Of a stretch of 8,538 nt of DNA, positions 7,363 to 8,538 are shown one piece after another. The DNA comes from Sphingobacteriales bacterium (GTDB lineage Bacteria > Bacteroidota > Bacteroidia > Sphingobacteriales > Sphingobacteriaceae): contig CANJWU010000038.1 of assembly GCA_947478655.1 (NCBI GenBank), positions 1-8,538 of the forward strand. Direction: 5' to 3'. The notes below the pieces were generated by a model. The model searched no databases. It was not told the origin of the DNA and worked only from the letters and a program-made list of their open reading frames with translations. Numbering within the stretch: the first letter of the stretch is position 1; each line of letters starts with the position of its first letter. Both the position numbers and the translations under genes were made by a program.

Positions 7363-8397
7363 CTATTTTTTTATTCCCCTATTGTTTAACGCTTGTTGAA
7401 ATTTTCTGGCATTCATTTGGTGTTCGGTAACATTGCTTGCAAAATTATGTAATCCCGAAAAATCTTCTTTTGCACAAAAATAAATATAATTATGTTTTTC
7501 GAAATGCAATACAGCATCTATAGCCGCTACAGAAGGCATACAGATGGGTCCTGGTGGCAATCCATTATATTTGTAGGTATTATATGGTGAGTCTTTTTGC
7601 AATAATTTATATAAAACTCTTTTTACTGTAAAATCGCCATTGGCAAAAATAACGGTTGGGTCTGCTTCTAATTTGATGCCTCTATTTAAGCGATTCATAT
7701 ATACGCCAGCAATTCTAACCATCTCTCTGTTGAGGAGGGCTTCTTGATCGACAATAGAGGCTAGGATACTTACTTGCACTGGGCTTAGTCCAATTGCTTT
7801 AGCTTGAGCTAATCGTTCGGTATTCCAAAATTTCACATATTCTTTTTGCATTCTTTCAAAGAATTTTTCTTTCGAAGTATTCCAATACAATTCGTAGGTA
7901 TTGGGAATAAACATGCAAAAAATAGTTTCTTCATCAAATCCATATTGTCTTACCAAATCTATGCTATCTAGCATATTTAAAAATGCTAAAGAATCTATTT
8001 CAAAGTTTTTACCAATATAGCCTGCAAAGTCTGTTTTTAAACGAATGTTTTGAAAGGTTAATTTAATGGGTTCTTGCTTACCAGAACGAAGTAATCTTAC
8101 TAATTCAATATTGCTCAAACCTTTTGTAATCTTGTATTTGCCAGGTTTGATGTTCTTAAAATTCATTTTGCTAGCAACCCATTTAAATGATTCGGTATTA
8201 TTTAAAATATGTTGCGCTTTAATAATGGCAACAACATCATCTAAATTACTACCGGTAGGGATGTATAAATAACCTTGTTCAAATTGCTTGTTTGTATTAC
8301 TTCGAAATAATTTTAACGAAAAATTTGTTGCAGTACCAAGCAATAAAACCAAGCAGACGATTAAAATGATATAGATTCTTTTTTTGTTCATTTTCAT
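7363..8397 (-). CDS. mltG: Endolytic murein transglycosylase MltG (YceG-like)
   Basis: MltG cleaves nascent peptidoglycan glycan strands within the chain and so helps set their length at the inner membrane. The 344-residue protein has a short basic N-terminus, one membrane helix (about 7-24), a LysM-like region (about 40-105, with YIPTGSNLDDV and GKYKITKGLS) and the YceG catalytic domain. The catalytic glutamate is E219 in ILASIVDQEA, at the position of the second Glu in the common SIVEKE motif; the first Glu is Asp216 here. Further signatures are GVYMNRLNRGIKLEADPTV (231-249), SPYNTYKYNGLPPGPICMPS (270-289), and the C-terminal IYFCAK with HNFASNVTEH. Length matches E. coli MltG (340). The start ATG at 8397 overlaps the stop of the upstream TPR-like gene (TAATG); a second in-frame ATG two codons later is possible, but the overlap favours the first. 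It heads a tightly packed run with the thioesterase and YihY-family genes. Confidence 0.96.
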   Translation of the reverse strand: MKMNKKRIYIILIVCLVLLLGTATNFSLKLFRSNTNKQFEQGYLYIPTGSNLDDVVAIIKAQHILNNTESFKWVASKMNFKNIKPGKYKITKGLSNIELVRLLRSGKQEPIKLTFQNIRLKTDFAGYIGKNFEIDSLAFLNMLDSIDLVRQYGFDEETIFCMFIPNTYELYWNTSKEKFFERMQKEYVKFWNTERLAQAKAIGLSPVQVSILASIVDQEALLNREMVRIAGVYMNRLNRGIKLEADPTVIFANGDFTVKRVLYKLLQKDSPYNTYKYNGLPPGPICMPSVAAIDAVLHFEKHNYIYFCAKEDFSGLHNFASNVTEHQMNARKFQQALNNRGIKK

Positions 8398-8538
8398 TAA
8401 TTATGCTGAGCAACTTCCTTCATCGCTTGTTTGATTAATAAATTATTAGGATTCTTCTTTATTATTCTTTTCATTAAAACCAGGGCCTCGCTCTTTTTGT
8501 TCAAATTTACGAGCAGTGCCGATTTATTAATTAAGGCC
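8397..8538 (-). CDS. C-terminal end of a TPR-like protein (N-terminus beyond the window)
   Basis: A minus-strand frame enters from the right edge and runs 46 codons to a TAA at 8399-8397. The peptide begins ALINKSALLVNLNKKSEALV, continues LMKRIIKKNPNNLLIKQAMK and ends EVAQHN. The pattern of small and hydrophobic positions, the central EAL and the NPNN turn fit one tetratricopeptide repeat followed by the start of a capping helix, so it is probably the end of a TPR protein that mediates protein contacts. Only about one repeat is visible, so identity and cellular location cannot be given. Its stop codon overlaps the mltG start by one base (TAATG), which indicates that it is a real gene in the same operon and translationally coupled to mltG. 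Confidence 0.7.
   Translation of the reverse strand, partial: ALINKSALLVNLNKKSEALVLMKRIIKKNPNNLLIKQAMKEVAQHN

Noticed and set aside
7350..7378. AGGGG upstream of the thioesterase start as a Shine-Dalgarno
   Set aside because: It ends 13 bases before the ATG, too far for a normal ribosome binding site, and lies in the coding end of mltG; direct stop-start coupling explains initiation better.
8066..8272. Plus-strand open frame (68 codons) opposite mltG
   Set aside because: Antisense to a complete mltG with conserved motifs; no independent support.

Overview
The window looks like ordinary chromosomal DNA of a member of the Bacteroidota, probably of the Chitinophagales/Sphingobacteriales kind. 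The evidence is the AT-rich composition, the near absence of Shine-Dalgarno sequences, a promoter that fits the Bacteroidota -7 consensus TAnnTTTG, and the gene families present: a dipeptidyl peptidase IV-type S9 peptidase, a PgpH-type 7TM-HD phosphohydrolase, and a YihY, thioesterase and MltG run. Placement below phylum is inference. No RNA genes, mobile elements, CRISPR arrays or phage genes were seen. Coding density is very high, and no stretch over 300 bases lacks a gene.

Left part (1-2554, minus strand): a secreted 293-residue protein of unknown function is followed after only 2 bases by a secreted dipeptidyl peptidase IV-like serine peptidase. The peptidase runs off the left edge before its catalytic serine. 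Both have N-terminal signal peptides and probably form one transcription unit acting in the periplasm or on exported peptides. A clear intrinsic terminator (2586-2617) separates them from the upstream thiolase.

Middle (2634-5987): a biosynthetic-type acetyl-CoA acetyltransferase (minus) and a 690-residue PgpH-type membrane HD phosphohydrolase (plus, probable c-di-AMP phosphodiesterase) are transcribed divergently from a 102-base intergenic region. That region holds the only good promoter candidates in the window.

Right part (5984-8538, minus strand): four genes are packed end to end: the C-terminal end of a TPR-like protein (cut by the right edge), mltG, a hotdog acyl-CoA thioesterase, and a YihY/BrkB-family membrane protein. 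Junctions are TAATG overlap, TAG directly followed by ATG, and TAA-aa-ATG, so translational coupling is likely. The last gene converges on the HD phosphohydrolase gene and the two share the bases TTAA as overlapping stop codons. Functionally this part concerns the cell envelope: glycan strand termination by MltG, a multi-pass membrane protein, and a second-messenger enzyme whose signal is tied to turgor and wall homeostasis in other bacteria.

I found no convincing undescribed system. The points most worth a second look are the uncharacterised secreted partner of the peptidase, the Tyr-to-Asn change in the peptidase's double-glutamate motif, and the zero-gap convergent arrangement of the HD phosphohydrolase and the envelope operon.
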